Notes under the pieces: generated by a model
Database searches by the model: none
What the model was told of the DNA's origin: nothing
What the model saw: the letters and a program-made list of their open reading frames with translations, nothing else
Position numbers and translations under genes: made by a program
In this document: positions 47,948-56,835 of the stretch, piece after piece
Position numbering within the stretch: the first letter of the stretch is position 1
Layout of the letters: every line of letters starts with the position of its first letter
Source of the DNA: G963675935 sp963675935
Lineage (GTDB): Bacteria > Planctomycetota > Planctomycetia > Pirellulales > Thermoguttaceae
DNA length: 64,000 bases
Direction of reading: 5' to 3'
Assembly: GCA_963675935.2 (NCBI GenBank)
Contig: CAXXPV010000003.1
Coordinates: 868,001 to 932,000, forward strand

Positions 47948-50277
47948 TATGTTAATCGCCTCCGTCCGGCTTCTCTAACGATAGCCACTATATTTTCAAC
48001 TGCCCATTTCCTGGTTCCGCCCGTCATTTTTAGCGTGAATGCTTGACCACGGCACGCTGGATGATTCGTTGCGTTAAGGCCGGCAATCCACGTTCCGGTG
48101 TCCGAAGAAGAAGCATTCGCCGCCCCCTCAAATGTTAGCGACGGACGGAGCGCCCACGTCACAGGCCCACTCGCGTCAGCCATAACGGCATCCATTGCGT
48201 GAACGGTCCCGACGTGCGAATCGGCAGCCAGCGCGATCGGACCCATAATAACGTAAGTCTCATACGCCACCCCGCAATCACTCTCAGCGAGGTCACTCAA
48301 GCGGCGCAGCACGCCGTCGCGGCCACCGAGAATAACGCCCGAATCTTCAATAGCGGTTGCCTGAATCGCGCATGTTGCCGTTGGCTCATGGTCTGACGCC
48401 AGCGACACCGGCCAGAATGTCTTATTCGTCCAATCTAGCCACCAGTGGATTCTGGCATTGGACGATTCTGGGGTGAGGTAAATATGAACACCACCGCCTT
48501 GAACATCGTATTCCAGCGACACAGCAAGCATGTCGGGATTCAGATTCAGGAATTCACGCGGCAAGACGTTTCGGGAAAGCGATACTGGGTACGAGCTGCT
48601 TCCAGCGGCAAGACTGTAAAGGCCGTCCATTGAAAGAAAAATCAACTCGCCGCAAGGGCCGAGACACCATGCCGTTGGCCCTATAATTCCAACCTTATGG
48701 CTCAAGGCGCTAATACTTCCACCATCCGCCGGATTACCACAAAGCCGCCATAATGAATTCCGACAACCAAAAATCAGATAGTCGTCACTATGCGGCACAA
48801 TCGCCGTAATCGGATCGCCGGGCACGCCGGCCTCGCTGGAAGTTCCAGCTACCGCCCGCAGTACATCATCCTCGCCATAATCCCAATCGTGTGGATCGCC
48901 CGACCGGCTCATGTACCACACATGCGGCGCGATTTCGCCGCCGGCAAGTACGATCCTATCGAGGTATCGGCAGATCAATGGACAGCCAGAAGGGACTTGG
49001 CCAACTGTTGCGCTCCACTGAGCCAGCGTATTAGTTGCAGGGTCGTAGACTTTAGGCGCTCTTTCAATACGGTATGTGCATGAACCTGTCCCTGCCGCCG
49101 TCGTGAGCGTGAGATTCCCCGCAGCCACGGACGCAATTTTATAAGTTCCAGCCTTAGCAGTTCCTTGTGGATTCGAGATCACCACTACCATGTCATCCGC
49201 ATCAACTCCCTTCGTTGTCCAATCAGGAGCGGCTAACGTATCGAATGCAGTGCCGGCAACAGTTCCATCCGTGCCATACGCCATCACGTCGCCATAATCA
49301 GCTACATATAGTTTTTGCCCGCTCTGCGCCGCCAACAACGGAACATCAGCGCGAACCGTAAGGGAAGATGATACTTTCGTTAATCGACCATAAGACGACT
49401 CTTTATAGATGTCGCCGCCTGCCGAGGCGACAAGCATTGTCCGTAGGGCGTCAACGCTTCCGGTTGAGTAGTATTGAACTCGAAATGTATTTGCGAGACA
49501 AAGCCCACTAGCAACAGTGCATTGCATTCCAAAACCAACGCGAGTACCGGCGTTCGCGCCGACGGTTTGCACAAGAATTGATTTCCCGCACCAACAAACC
49601 GTAACAATGTTGCCGGAAACTTGCACCGAGAGCCAGCCCGGCCGGGCAGTTCCGAGCGTACCACTAATCAACGAGTAATCGGTAGTAACACCGCCAACTA
49701 CTGAGCGAAGAGTACCGCTGTAAGCGCCGGCGCTCCCGGTCGTAACCAACTCAACCATAACACCGTCGGCGGCAATGTCAGGTGTCGTGTTGTTCATGCG
49801 TAGGTAGAGGCGATATTTTCCATGGAATGATCCATTCCACGGAGTCAAAAATACCTCCACGGAATACGCTTTAGTCGTGTCGATGGGCAGAACACTAAGA
49901 ACCGCCTCACCCTCGGCGATGCTCGTATCAACGCTCGCCAGCGCCGAAGGGAGGACACTCGGAAGCGCCGCCGCCCAAGACGGCTTCGACCAAGCCGCCG
50001 CCATCGACAACCCACCGAACGTGTCCGACCACGCCGTAAAGCCATCCCCAAGCGCGAGCGTCATAGGCGACAATAGCCGCACAGGAGCACCGAGTGCGTC
50101 GATATGCGACTCCACCAACCCCGGCCGGCTCCCGCCGCGCTCACGGCCCTCAATCGTGCCGGTAGAGCGCACATTAAGGCAATCCGGCGTGGTGTATGGC
50201 GGCTGTTGCTTATACGCACCACGCCGGTTGAGGCCGCCAAGCGGAAACTGGATTTGGAGTTGCTTTTTCTTCGCCAT
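47947..50277 (-). CDS. Large tail protein (podovirus tail/stabilisation-like)
   Basis: A 776-residue protein. The N-terminus PLGGLNRRGAYKQQPPYTTP and the motif YTTPDCLNVRSTGTIEGR occur in tubular-tail or stabilisation proteins of podoviruses. The body has many beta-propeller-like pieces (DYLIFGCRNSLWRLCGNPAD, SMDGLYSLAAGSSSYPVSLS). It probably forms the tail nozzle between portal/adaptor and fibres. It overlaps the fibre gene by TAATG. Assignment rests on position and on its length rather than on a named motif. Confidence 0.65.
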   Translation of the reverse strand: MAKKKQLQIQFPLGGLNRRGAYKQQPPYTTPDCLNVRSTGTIEGRERGGSRPGLVESHIDALGAPVRLLSPMTLALGDGFTAWSDTFGGLSMAAAWSKPSWAAALPSVLPSALASVDTSIAEGEAVLSVLPIDTTKAYSVEVFLTPWNGSFHGKYRLYLRMNNTTPDIAADGVMVELVTTGSAGAYSGTLRSVVGGVTTDYSLISGTLGTARPGWLSVQVSGNIVTVCWCGKSILVQTVGANAGTRVGFGMQCTVASGLCLANTFRVQYYSTGSVDALRTMLVASAGGDIYKESSYGRLTKVSSSLTVRADVPLLAAQSGQKLYVADYGDVMAYGTDGTVAGTAFDTLAAPDWTTKGVDADDMVVVISNPQGTAKAGTYKIASVAAGNLTLTTAAGTGSCTYRIERAPKVYDPATNTLAQWSATVGQVPSGCPLICRYLDRIVLAGGEIAPHVWYMSRSGDPHDWDYGEDDVLRAVAGTSSEAGVPGDPITAIVPHSDDYLIFGCRNSLWRLCGNPADGGSISALSHKVGIIGPTAWCLGPCGELIFLSMDGLYSLAAGSSSYPVSLSRNVLPREFLNLNPDMLAVSLEYDVQGGGVHIYLTPESSNARIHWWLDWTNKTFWPVSLASDHEPTATCAIQATAIEDSGVILGGRDGVLRRLSDLAESDCGVAYETYVIMGPIALAADSHVGTVHAMDAVMADASGPVTWALRPSLTFEGAANASSSDTGTWIAGLNATNHPACRGQAFTLKMTGGTRKWAVENIVAIVREAGRRRLT

Positions 50278-50300
50278 AACGGCTCCCGCCCGAAAAGGAA

Positions 50301-50813
50301 TTACGCAACCCCGACAACACGCAAGTCAATGGCGTAGGTGTCCGCGCCGACTTTAATCAGGAGTTGTTTCGCCGCAGCCGCGCCAGCGGCGTGCGCGTCA
50401 ACGATCCCTGCGGCGACAGCCAGCGTTCCGGCGTCACCAGTGATGCCCTTCACGGTGGAAGCGCCGGCGGCGCTTAGCGCCACGTCGCCAGAAACGGCGA
50501 CCTCCTCATAGCTGTCCCCGTCAGCCACGAGAATTTTCCCGGCCGTGTAAACGGTCGCGCCAACGTCGCTCAGATCGGCCAAAGCCACCGACGACACACT
50601 CGGGGTTTCGACGGAGTTGAAGTCGCACGCCGTCACGGTCCCCTCATTGATATAGAAGGCAGTGCCGGCCGAGCCATCGGTGTGTTGGAAAATAGCCCCA
50701 GTCTGCCAGCCGGCCGTTCCGTCAGTGGGAACAACTAAGCCGGAACCGATCAAGAGGCCAGTATTCAGGGCCGGCTTACGAATCTTCAAGAGAGAGCAAA
50801 TGCGGTCTATCAC
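50301..50813 (-). CDS. Small head/tail structural protein, beta-rich
   Basis: A 170-residue protein with many Gly, Ala, Thr and Val residues (LLIGSGLVVPTDGTAGWQTG) and repeated ALSAAGASTV and GTLAVAAGIVDAHAAGAAAA stretches. There is no enzyme motif. It lies between the 91-residue protein and the large tail protein, so it is probably a decoration or tail component. Confidence 0.6.
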   Translation of the reverse strand: MIDRICSLLKIRKPALNTGLLIGSGLVVPTDGTAGWQTGAIFQHTDGSAGTAFYINEGTVTACDFNSVETPSVSSVALADLSDVGATVYTAGKILVADGDSYEEVAVSGDVALSAAGASTVKGITGDAGTLAVAAGIVDAHAAGAAAAKQLLIKVGADTYAIDLRVVGVA

Positions 50814-50890
50814 GTCAAAACCCTTTCAGAAAGTAGTGAAAAAAATACCGGTTCTTCATCCCGGCAGTTAAAGCTCGATTGCTACACAGT

Positions 50891-51166
50891 TTACGGGCAC
50901 ATAATCACATGGATGTCACCATCCTGATATGTCCCTGTGCCACCATCACCAATGGCGTAGATTGCGTGACGTGCGGCGGCACCGCGAAGGTGCGCCACTT
51001 CCCCGGCGGCCGTGAGTTGAACACCCTCGCCGGCAACCGCCGCCTCGCCGATACCGAGCGCGATAGCCGTTGCATTCGTCTTCTGAATCAGAAGCGAATC
51101 GCGGTATTCATTCGCCGGAACGATTTCCGTACTCGCCGAAGTTGCTGTAAAATTCCCTTTTGCCAT
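50891..51166 (-). CDS. Small phage structural protein
   Basis: A 91-residue protein (MAKGNFTATSASTEIVPANE) of mixed beta composition ending GDIHVIMCP. It is coupled by TAATG to the upstream head-tail gene. The family is not recognised; a role in the neck or decoration is plausible from position only. Confidence 0.6.
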   Translation of the reverse strand: MAKGNFTATSASTEIVPANEYRDSLLIQKTNATAIALGIGEAAVAGEGVQLTAAGEVAHLRGAAARHAIYAIGDGGTGTYQDGDIHVIMCP

Positions 51167-51951
51167 TAGTACGTTTCTCCCTTGTATGTGATTGGATAAC
51201 TTGAGCCGGTATCGCCGTGCCGAGGAACGACGCTTACGGATTCCCGATGCCCCATTTGCCCGAAAATATGCGCGCCGCGCTTGCGGTCTCGTGCAATCGC
51301 ATCTTGCAGCAACGCCCCGTAATCTCGGGAGTGTAACCCTTGCGTTTCATCATCGAAACGACTTTCCGCAACCGCCAAACACGACTCGATGTAAAGCTCG
51401 GCAAGTTGCATTCCGCCAAGAGGATACGGGTACGCGGTAGTCAACGCGCCGCTGTAAGCCTCATACTCGTAACTTAAAGTCAAAGCCGCGTCGGGCGTTG
51501 GATAGAAAAGGATTTCCTGCCGCTGACCAACAGAGCCATCTGACGCCTTGTAGCGAATCGCGGCATACTTAGGCGTACCAGAAACGGACGCATAAGCGCG
51601 CATCGACAATAATTTTCCGACGGAAATAATCGAGATTGACGAGCGGTGTTGGTCTGCCGGGAAATAAATCGCGTCGTTAGGTCGCCCGAAATCGTCCGGC
51701 AGATCATAGTCGGCATCAGCGGCAACGATAAACAGTGTTTTCGTTGGCCGCAACCAAGACCACTCATACCCGAGCGTGTCGGCGCTGACCGCCGGAGGGT
51801 AATAGACGCGGCGGACGCCGGATTGAACAAGGCTGTTGATCTCCGCAAGCTGCGAAGCCGTCCAATTAGCGAGCGTGCTGCCATAGCCAAGGAATCGACC
51901 TACCTCAACTTGTAGCTCCGGGAACCCAATACTGAGTGTCGATTCGGCCAA
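51166..51951 (-). CDS. Head-tail adaptor protein (gp11/tail-tubular-A-like)
   Basis: A 261-residue protein with helical N-terminus (MAESTLSIGFPELQVEVGRF) and the middle segment AELYIESCLAVAESRFDDET. The C-terminal segment has HIFGQMGHRESVSVVPRHGD. Its size, order after the capsid and before the tail proteins, and helical character fit podovirus adaptors that dock under the portal. There is a GC-rich tandem stretch (52009-52040) just upstream of its start. Confidence 0.65.
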   Translation of the reverse strand: MAESTLSIGFPELQVEVGRFLGYGSTLANWTASQLAEINSLVQSGVRRVYYPPAVSADTLGYEWSWLRPTKTLFIVAADADYDLPDDFGRPNDAIYFPADQHRSSISIISVGKLLSMRAYASVSGTPKYAAIRYKASDGSVGQRQEILFYPTPDAALTLSYEYEAYSGALTTAYPYPLGGMQLAELYIESCLAVAESRFDDETQGLHSRDYGALLQDAIARDRKRGAHIFGQMGHRESVSVVPRHGDTGSSYPITYKGETY

Positions 51952-52008
51952 GGTGTTACCTCACGCTGAATGAAATGGAATTAGGGCGGGCGACGGGGAA
52001 GAGAAACC

Positions 52009-52040
52009 CGCCGCCCGCCGCCGCCCGCCGCCGCCCGCCG
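52009..52040. repeat. GC-rich 9-bp tandem stretch
   Basis: GCCGCCCGC-type units repeated in the 90 bp between the adaptor start and the capsid-decoration stop. It is a low-complexity intergenic tract and may form transcript structure. Confidence 0.75.
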
Positions 52041-52043
52041 CCG

Positions 52044-52544
52044 CTACGCAACCACGCCGGATTGCACGCCCTCCTGCAAGACGGCGAGACACTTATGGAC
52101 GACCGCATCGCCGGTAATGGTTTGCAGGGCGATCGCGCCGGCCTTGCCGGTCACGGCGCTTGCCTTAAACGACCCGACCACCGACATGCCGGCGTCGTAA
52201 CTACAGCCCAACGCCGTAGTGCCAACGACCGTTGAGACACCGACATTCAACAGCACGTTACAAACGCTGCCGGGGCAAAAAATCTCGATCATCTGCCCAT
52301 TTGGGCGGGCGGCGTAATCCCGCGCGGCAACGCCGGCGAAATGCTTAGCGTTGGCTACAACCGGCACAATGACGCGGTTATACCGCCGAGCGTCGGCGAC
52401 CGTCGCCGCGGCGATTGGTGCGGTGACATCAAAGGCGTCGTAACACAAACCTTGTCCTTCCGCCAAAGCGGTCGAACCAGCAAACCAAACCCACTTCGAC
52501 CGCACATCGGCCTGTTTCTGTGGGGCGTTGGTAGAACAATCCAT
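52044..52544 (-). CDS. Capsid-associated/decoration protein
   Basis: A 166-residue protein (start 52544, MDCSTNAPQKQADVR). It has beta-rich, small-residue composition (VIVPVVANAKHFAGVAARDY, VCNVLLNVGVSTVVGTTALG). Gene order directly after the major capsid gene is typical of decoration or head-fibre proteins; the identity is inferred from this. An attenuator-like hairpin precedes it. Confidence 0.62.
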   Translation of the reverse strand: MDCSTNAPQKQADVRSKWVWFAGSTALAEGQGLCYDAFDVTAPIAAATVADARRYNRVIVPVVANAKHFAGVAARDYAARPNGQMIEIFCPGSVCNVLLNVGVSTVVGTTALGCSYDAGMSVVGSFKASAVTGKAGAIALQTITGDAVVHKCLAVLQEGVQSGVVA

Positions 52545-52594
52545 TATCGTATTCCTTCTTTTAGGGGTATTGTTGTAGTGAAAATCGTAAACCC

Positions 52595-52624
52595 GCCGGC
52601 GGCCCGTTGTATTGGGCCGCCGGC
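52595..52624 (-). terminator. Hairpin between capsid and decoration genes
   Basis: In the minus direction GCCGGCGGCCC pairs exactly with GGGCCGCCGGC (stem 11 bp, eight-base loop). No T run follows, so it may lower downstream expression relative to the capsid or stabilise the capsid mRNA. Confidence 0.6.
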
Positions 52625-52639
52625 ACTCCGGGTTAATGG

Positions 52640-53680
52640 TTACGCGGGAACGCTGAACACCGCTTGCCGGCGCAAGTTCGTGCAAACCAGTTCGAGGGTC
52701 GCGTCGAGATCGACACGGCGAACGAGATGCTTGCCGGGGACCATGTACGGCGCGGTCAGGTTGTTTTCCCAGCCGGGCATGACTCCAACCGCAATCCACT
52801 GCCAATCGAGCATGTAGAGCGGGTTGGAAGTGTCGGCGTCGAGGTACGGCGCGTAAGTCAAGGGCGTGCCCTTGAACAGCGAACGGCCATCCTTACTCGC
52901 CATGTCGTTCCCGAGGTCCATGTTTTGGGATTCGAGAATCTCCTCGCAAATCCCAATCACGGAATCGTTGGTGTAGATGCCGTTCTTCATCGGGCCGAGG
53001 GTCGGTTGCGCGTGCGAAAGCGGAGATCGGAAATTGGTCTTCCGGTGCGCGCGACGCATCTTGCGAATCAAGTCCTCCTTCGACACTTCATTGTAGGGAG
53101 CCGCCCAATTCTTCCATCGCGGCTGAACCGAAGACTTGATATGGGCACGACCGATTGCCTCGTAGCCAGTCGGATCGACGCCAGTGAAGCCTTCCGTGGC
53201 GGCCTTCTGAACCCAGAACGAAATACCGTGCGGGTCTTTCTCGTTGTCGGCCGCCGGGGAACCCCAGAGCAACGACTCCAAAAGCTCATAAAACGAAACC
53301 ATCATGCCAGTGTACTTGGTTTGCACCAAGTCAACGATGGCCTTTCCGCCGCGATGGAACGCCTTCAACCGCTGGTCATAGATGTAGTGCGCGTTGACAT
53401 GGCGCGGCGACATCGTACCCTTGCACATCGAGTCGGTTTCACTCGACCCATCGGTTTCGTACAGTCCAACGGTGCGGGCCGTGTGGTTCTGGTCGGTCTG
53501 AATGTCGAACTCCCAATCGTCGCCGCCGTCGAACTTCTTCTGCCGATCCTTCCAGATTTCACGCACGGCGACGTGATCGGTCAGATCGGTTTGCATGTCG
53601 AGAAACGCACCGCGCTCAATCAAGTTTTGCTGGGTCAACAGCACGGCATCATCAATGTCTTTGTATTGTAGAACTCCCAT
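52640..53680 (-). CDS. Major capsid protein
   Basis: A 346-residue protein starting at 53680 (MGVLQYKDIDDAVLLTQQNL). The N-terminal arm, the mid-region (KAFHRGGKAIVDLVQTKYTG, ELLESLLWGSPAADNEKDPH) and the C-terminal PGKHLVRRVDLDATLELVCT are consistent with a phage capsid; no fold-specific signature can be claimed by eye. It follows the scaffold gene in the usual portal-scaffold-capsid order. The start at 53701 would add a short basic stretch that is less likely. Confidence 0.82.
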   Translation of the reverse strand: MGVLQYKDIDDAVLLTQQNLIERGAFLDMQTDLTDHVAVREIWKDRQKKFDGGDDWEFDIQTDQNHTARTVGLYETDGSSETDSMCKGTMSPRHVNAHYIYDQRLKAFHRGGKAIVDLVQTKYTGMMVSFYELLESLLWGSPAADNEKDPHGISFWVQKAATEGFTGVDPTGYEAIGRAHIKSSVQPRWKNWAAPYNEVSKEDLIRKMRRAHRKTNFRSPLSHAQPTLGPMKNGIYTNDSVIGICEEILESQNMDLGNDMASKDGRSLFKGTPLTYAPYLDADTSNPLYMLDWQWIAVGVMPGWENNLTAPYMVPGKHLVRRVDLDATLELVCTNLRRQAVFSVPA

Positions 53681-53716
53681 TTTTTCCTTCTTTCTACGCA
53701 CCGCCGAAAACGACTG

Positions 53717-54700
53717 CTACTTCCCGAAGAATTTCGCGTCGAGAAGCGCCGCCGTCGCATCGAGCGGAGATTGGTCAGTTTTGTTTTTCTTGCCGCCAGC
53801 ACGTTGAATGTGCTGCGTGCTACGCTTTGCCAGATCGCCGGCAAGCTGCTTTTCATGCACCCGCTGATATTCGTCCTTCAACACGGACCTTGCCGCCGCG
53901 TCGAACACTTCATCACGCGGAGGCGCATCCTTTCCGGCCGCTTTGTAGCCGGCGAGGAGTACGGCGACCTGATCGGCGATTGCTTCCCGCTTTGCGTATT
54001 GCGGGCTTCCCCGGTCGAGCGTGCCGTAGCCGCCGGTCCCGAGGGTTTCGGAGAAATCTTCCCCGAGATTCTTGACTTGCGAATCAAACCACGTTTCAAC
54101 TTCCCGCGCCGCCGCCTCTTGGCTGCCACGCGAGGCTTGTTCGGTTTGCGACTGGAACGCCTTGATTGCCTCTTGCTGCTTTCGCACGACATCCGTAATC
54201 GCGCTAAACAACTTGATAACATCCTGACCGTGTTCATCCGGGTCCAACGTTGGCAAGTTGGCGAGCGGATCGTCTTCGGGCTTGGTCGGTTCTTTCTGTT
54301 TGTCGCCGATATGTTTGTCGGCGGCCACACGCAATAACTCGGCAGTCCGCAGAAGAACTCCCTCACTCGGGAACTGCCGAGCCTCTTCCAGTGAAATGCC
54401 AGCCCGCACCGCCGCAGTCAAGGCGTCGTCGCCAATAACCACCTTAGTCGGCTCGGGAGTCTTCTCCGGCTTTGCCGCAGCGGAACCATCGCCCGCGTCG
54501 TCGCCGCCATCCGCCGGAACGCCAGCGCCAGCTTCCGGCTCCTCTGGCTCGTCGTCGTCGCTCACAACCTTTGTTTCGGCATCGGACTTGTCGGAGTCCG
54601 CCGCCGTCGCTGTCTCAGGCGTCTCGGGTTCGGGTGTCTCAACTACCGCACTCTCGACAGCGGAACCAATCTCAGCCTTAAACTCTTCGGATAGTGCCAT
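53717..54700 (-). CDS. Capsid scaffold/assembly protein
   Basis: A 327-residue acidic protein. The first 80 residues are rich in Glu, Asp, Pro and Ala (VETPEPETPETATAADSDKS), typical of scaffolds. The middle is helical (RKQQEAIKAFQSQTEQASRG), and the C-terminal basic tail has KRSTQHIQRAGGKKNKTDQS. The position between portal and capsid genes supports the call. Confidence 0.82.
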   Translation of the reverse strand: MALSEEFKAEIGSAVESAVVETPEPETPETATAADSDKSDAETKVVSDDDEPEEPEAGAGVPADGGDDAGDGSAAAKPEKTPEPTKVVIGDDALTAAVRAGISLEEARQFPSEGVLLRTAELLRVAADKHIGDKQKEPTKPEDDPLANLPTLDPDEHGQDVIKLFSAITDVVRKQQEAIKAFQSQTEQASRGSQEAAAREVETWFDSQVKNLGEDFSETLGTGGYGTLDRGSPQYAKREAIADQVAVLLAGYKAAGKDAPPRDEVFDAAARSVLKDEYQRVHEKQLAGDLAKRSTQHIQRAGGKKNKTDQSPLDATAALLDAKFFGK

Positions 54701-54712
54701 TATTTTCTCTTC

Positions 54713-55048
54713 CTAGCAGTAAGATGCCTTGTCGAAAAAACCACGCAACTTCAACGCACGTTTACGATGAGCAGCGCTTGTATACACAGGATCGCCATCG
54801 CGGGTAACTTCCGTGGGAACACCACCCTTCTTGAACAACTCACGCAATTCACCAGCCTGATCGGCGTTGACGCCAGAAGCGAAACACACCATCGGCCAGC
54901 CCGAGCCGGCCCGACGTGGCAGATGCTCAGCCGCGAAGTCACGCTCGGCCACTCGGCCGTCGTCTAAAGTGACCGACTCGGGAGCCTGCCCCATCGGGTA
55001 GTTCCGCTCCTCAACTTGTCCATCTTTAGTGGAGAAACAATAAATCAT
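54713..55048 (-). CDS. Small phage protein between scaffold and portal, unknown
   Basis: A 111-residue protein from the start at 55048 (MIYCFSTKDGQVEERNYPMG). Visible are VTLDDGRVAERDFAAEHLPR and a C-terminal basic helix (AAHRKRALKLRGFFDKASYC). The start lies directly at the end of the 54-bp element. No family is evident. An alternative start at 55066 is weaker. Confidence 0.6.
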   Translation of the reverse strand: MIYCFSTKDGQVEERNYPMGQAPESVTLDDGRVAERDFAAEHLPRRAGSGWPMVCFASGVNADQAGELRELFKKGGVPTEVTRDGDPVYTSAAHRKRALKLRGFFDKASYC

Positions 55049-55102
55049 TCCTGTAGTTTCCCACACCGCACCAAATCAACAATCCAAAATCGGCCACCCT
55101 AC
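55049..55102 (-). promoter_or_regulatory. 54-bp bipartite conserved element, copy 2
   Basis: Minus strand: GTAGGGTGGCCGATTTTGG beginning at the portal stop codon, a 23-base spacer, then GAAACTACAGGA, immediately followed by the ATG of the next gene. Block sequences and spacer length equal those at 37315-37368. Confidence 0.6.
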
Positions 55103-56835
55103 TCGCCGCTGCTATTTCCCCCTGGATTTCCGCCAAGGAGTAGTTGCTGCATCATGGCGTCCGCGCCTTGCCGTGTTGGCCCTGGACGGCCGACCCGCTC
55201 ATAAGTTCGCGTGGTATTAGCCGGCATTTGCGGCTCGGAAACGGAAGCACCGGCAGCGGGAGGCTGATCCATCCAAGTCACGTACTCGCCGACCTCTGGC
55301 ATATTCGAGAAGCGGGCCACATCGCGGAAAATTGCCTGCACGTCGATAGTCCCGCCGGTCTGTTGGATGAGTGGAGCCAACGGACTAACGTACTGTTGCA
55401 CGATAGCCCCGAGCTTTTGGAGCTTTAGGGCTGGTGAGTCGTCCTGCGCCGAGTACACGTCAATATCGAGATCGAAGGATTCGATACTGCCCTTCTTGTC
55501 CTTACGACTAAACGGAATGACAAGCGGCTTCTTGAGGCCAGGGATTGGTTTCTCAAGAGTGCGTTGCTTAACCGGGTCCGTCCATTCGTAGTAGGCAAGC
55601 GCACGGAACACGTCGCGTACTGTGTCAGTCGTCTTGGCGGCCATATCTCGCAACTGCGCGCCGGCGGCATCACCGATAAGTTTATCCTGCCCAACTGTTT
55701 GAGTCATCGCGGCGAGGCCGCCGAGACTGTCCAGATTGCCGCCAAAGTACGAAGATAGATTGCGGCACTGTATGTAGAATGACAAGGTATTGGGGTCAAT
55801 CCCGCCGGCGGTCAACCTCTTTGGTTCCGCGCCATTATAATGAATCCCGTCGCCGTCTCGGGCTTTTTGGAAGTCAGCCACGCTATCATCGTTACCGCCC
55901 AAAAACCCAAGCACCGTTTTTTGGCTATCGGCTTGATTACCGAGCTTGCGGAACAATGAATTTCCCAACTCATCAAGATCGCGCCATAACGAAACAGGCG
56001 CGAGTGGCAATAAGTTTCCGGGTACGTCCGCGAACCCAAGATCGTAATACGGCCCGTGGTTTGGTTGCTTCAACTCGACGGTGTTGAAGATTTTTTCACT
56101 CTTGATACCGTAGGTGACGAGAATTTTTTCCGACGGGAGCCACACGTCGCGCAACCAAATCTTTTCCTTGTACTGCTTCGCGGTTTCGCCGGCGGAAATT
56201 GAGTCGGTGCGCTCTTCGCCGTTCGGGCCGACCATCGTGTATTCATCGGGCTTTAACCCTACACGCGCTTCTTTGTCAACCCAATCCGATTCCATTAACT
56301 CATCGTAAGGGAGCCAATAGTCGTTGCCTTCGTAATCCATTAAATTGCGCCGCTTCGCCGACATGTCGCAGAAATAATCGTCGAGCGTTATTTCGTCAAC
56401 AAACGATTCTCCGTAATCATGCCCAAGCATCGTCCCAGTCTTGTGCAATCCAACCTTCACAATACCCATCGAGAACAAAGCACCAAGCACCATACGACGA
56501 AACGTACCGTCAAGCCCAATCTCTTTCGGAATCTGATTGACAGCCAACTCGAAATTTGCGGCGGTTGGGCGCAAGTCAGACCGCTTTGTAGTAATCATTA
56601 CGCGAGGGGAGCGGGCCGCGAGTAGCCTAATGTAAATTTGCACCGCCAAAGCTGTCATATTCACTGGTCTAGGCTTCACCGCGCCGTCACGCGCGTAGTG
56701 CGGGCCAACATACTGCCTTACGGCTTCAAGCTGTTTCTTACGCTGAAAGTCAAGCTGGCGCTGCGACCACTTGATACTCTCGTTGAGATCGCTGAATTGT
56801 TTCTTCGTGAGACTACCAGATGCAATTACCGCCAT
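55099..56835 (-). CDS. Phage portal protein
   Basis: A 578-residue protein. The N-terminal helix has SDLNESIKWSQRQLDFQRKK, followed by a wing region (GIVKVGLHKTGTMLGHDYGE) and a stem/crown-like helical region (VRDVFRALAYYEWTDPVKQR). The C-terminus is Pro/Gly-rich (QPPAAGASVSEPQMPANTTR). Its size and the location immediately downstream of the terminase (10-bp overlap) are those of a podovirus portal. Family assignment rests on size, position and pattern. Confidence 0.82.
   Translation of the reverse strand: MAVIASGSLTKKQFSDLNESIKWSQRQLDFQRKKQLEAVRQYVGPHYARDGAVKPRPVNMTALAVQIYIRLLAARSPRVMITTKRSDLRPTAANFELAVNQIPKEIGLDGTFRRMVLGALFSMGIVKVGLHKTGTMLGHDYGESFVDEITLDDYFCDMSAKRRNLMDYEGNDYWLPYDELMESDWVDKEARVGLKPDEYTMVGPNGEERTDSISAGETAKQYKEKIWLRDVWLPSEKILVTYGIKSEKIFNTVELKQPNHGPYYDLGFADVPGNLLPLAPVSLWRDLDELGNSLFRKLGNQADSQKTVLGFLGGNDDSVADFQKARDGDGIHYNGAEPKRLTAGGIDPNTLSFYIQCRNLSSYFGGNLDSLGGLAAMTQTVGQDKLIGDAAGAQLRDMAAKTTDTVRDVFRALAYYEWTDPVKQRTLEKPIPGLKKPLVIPFSRKDKKGSIESFDLDIDVYSAQDDSPALKLQKLGAIVQQYVSPLAPLIQQTGGTIDVQAIFRDVARFSNMPEVGEYVTWMDQPPAAGASVSEPQMPANTTRTYERVGRPGPTRQGADAMMQQLLLGGNPGGNSSGE

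Noticed and set aside
52009..52040. CRISPR-like or regulatory tandem repeats
   Set aside because: The units are short, GC-rich and without spacers; they are a low-complexity tract.
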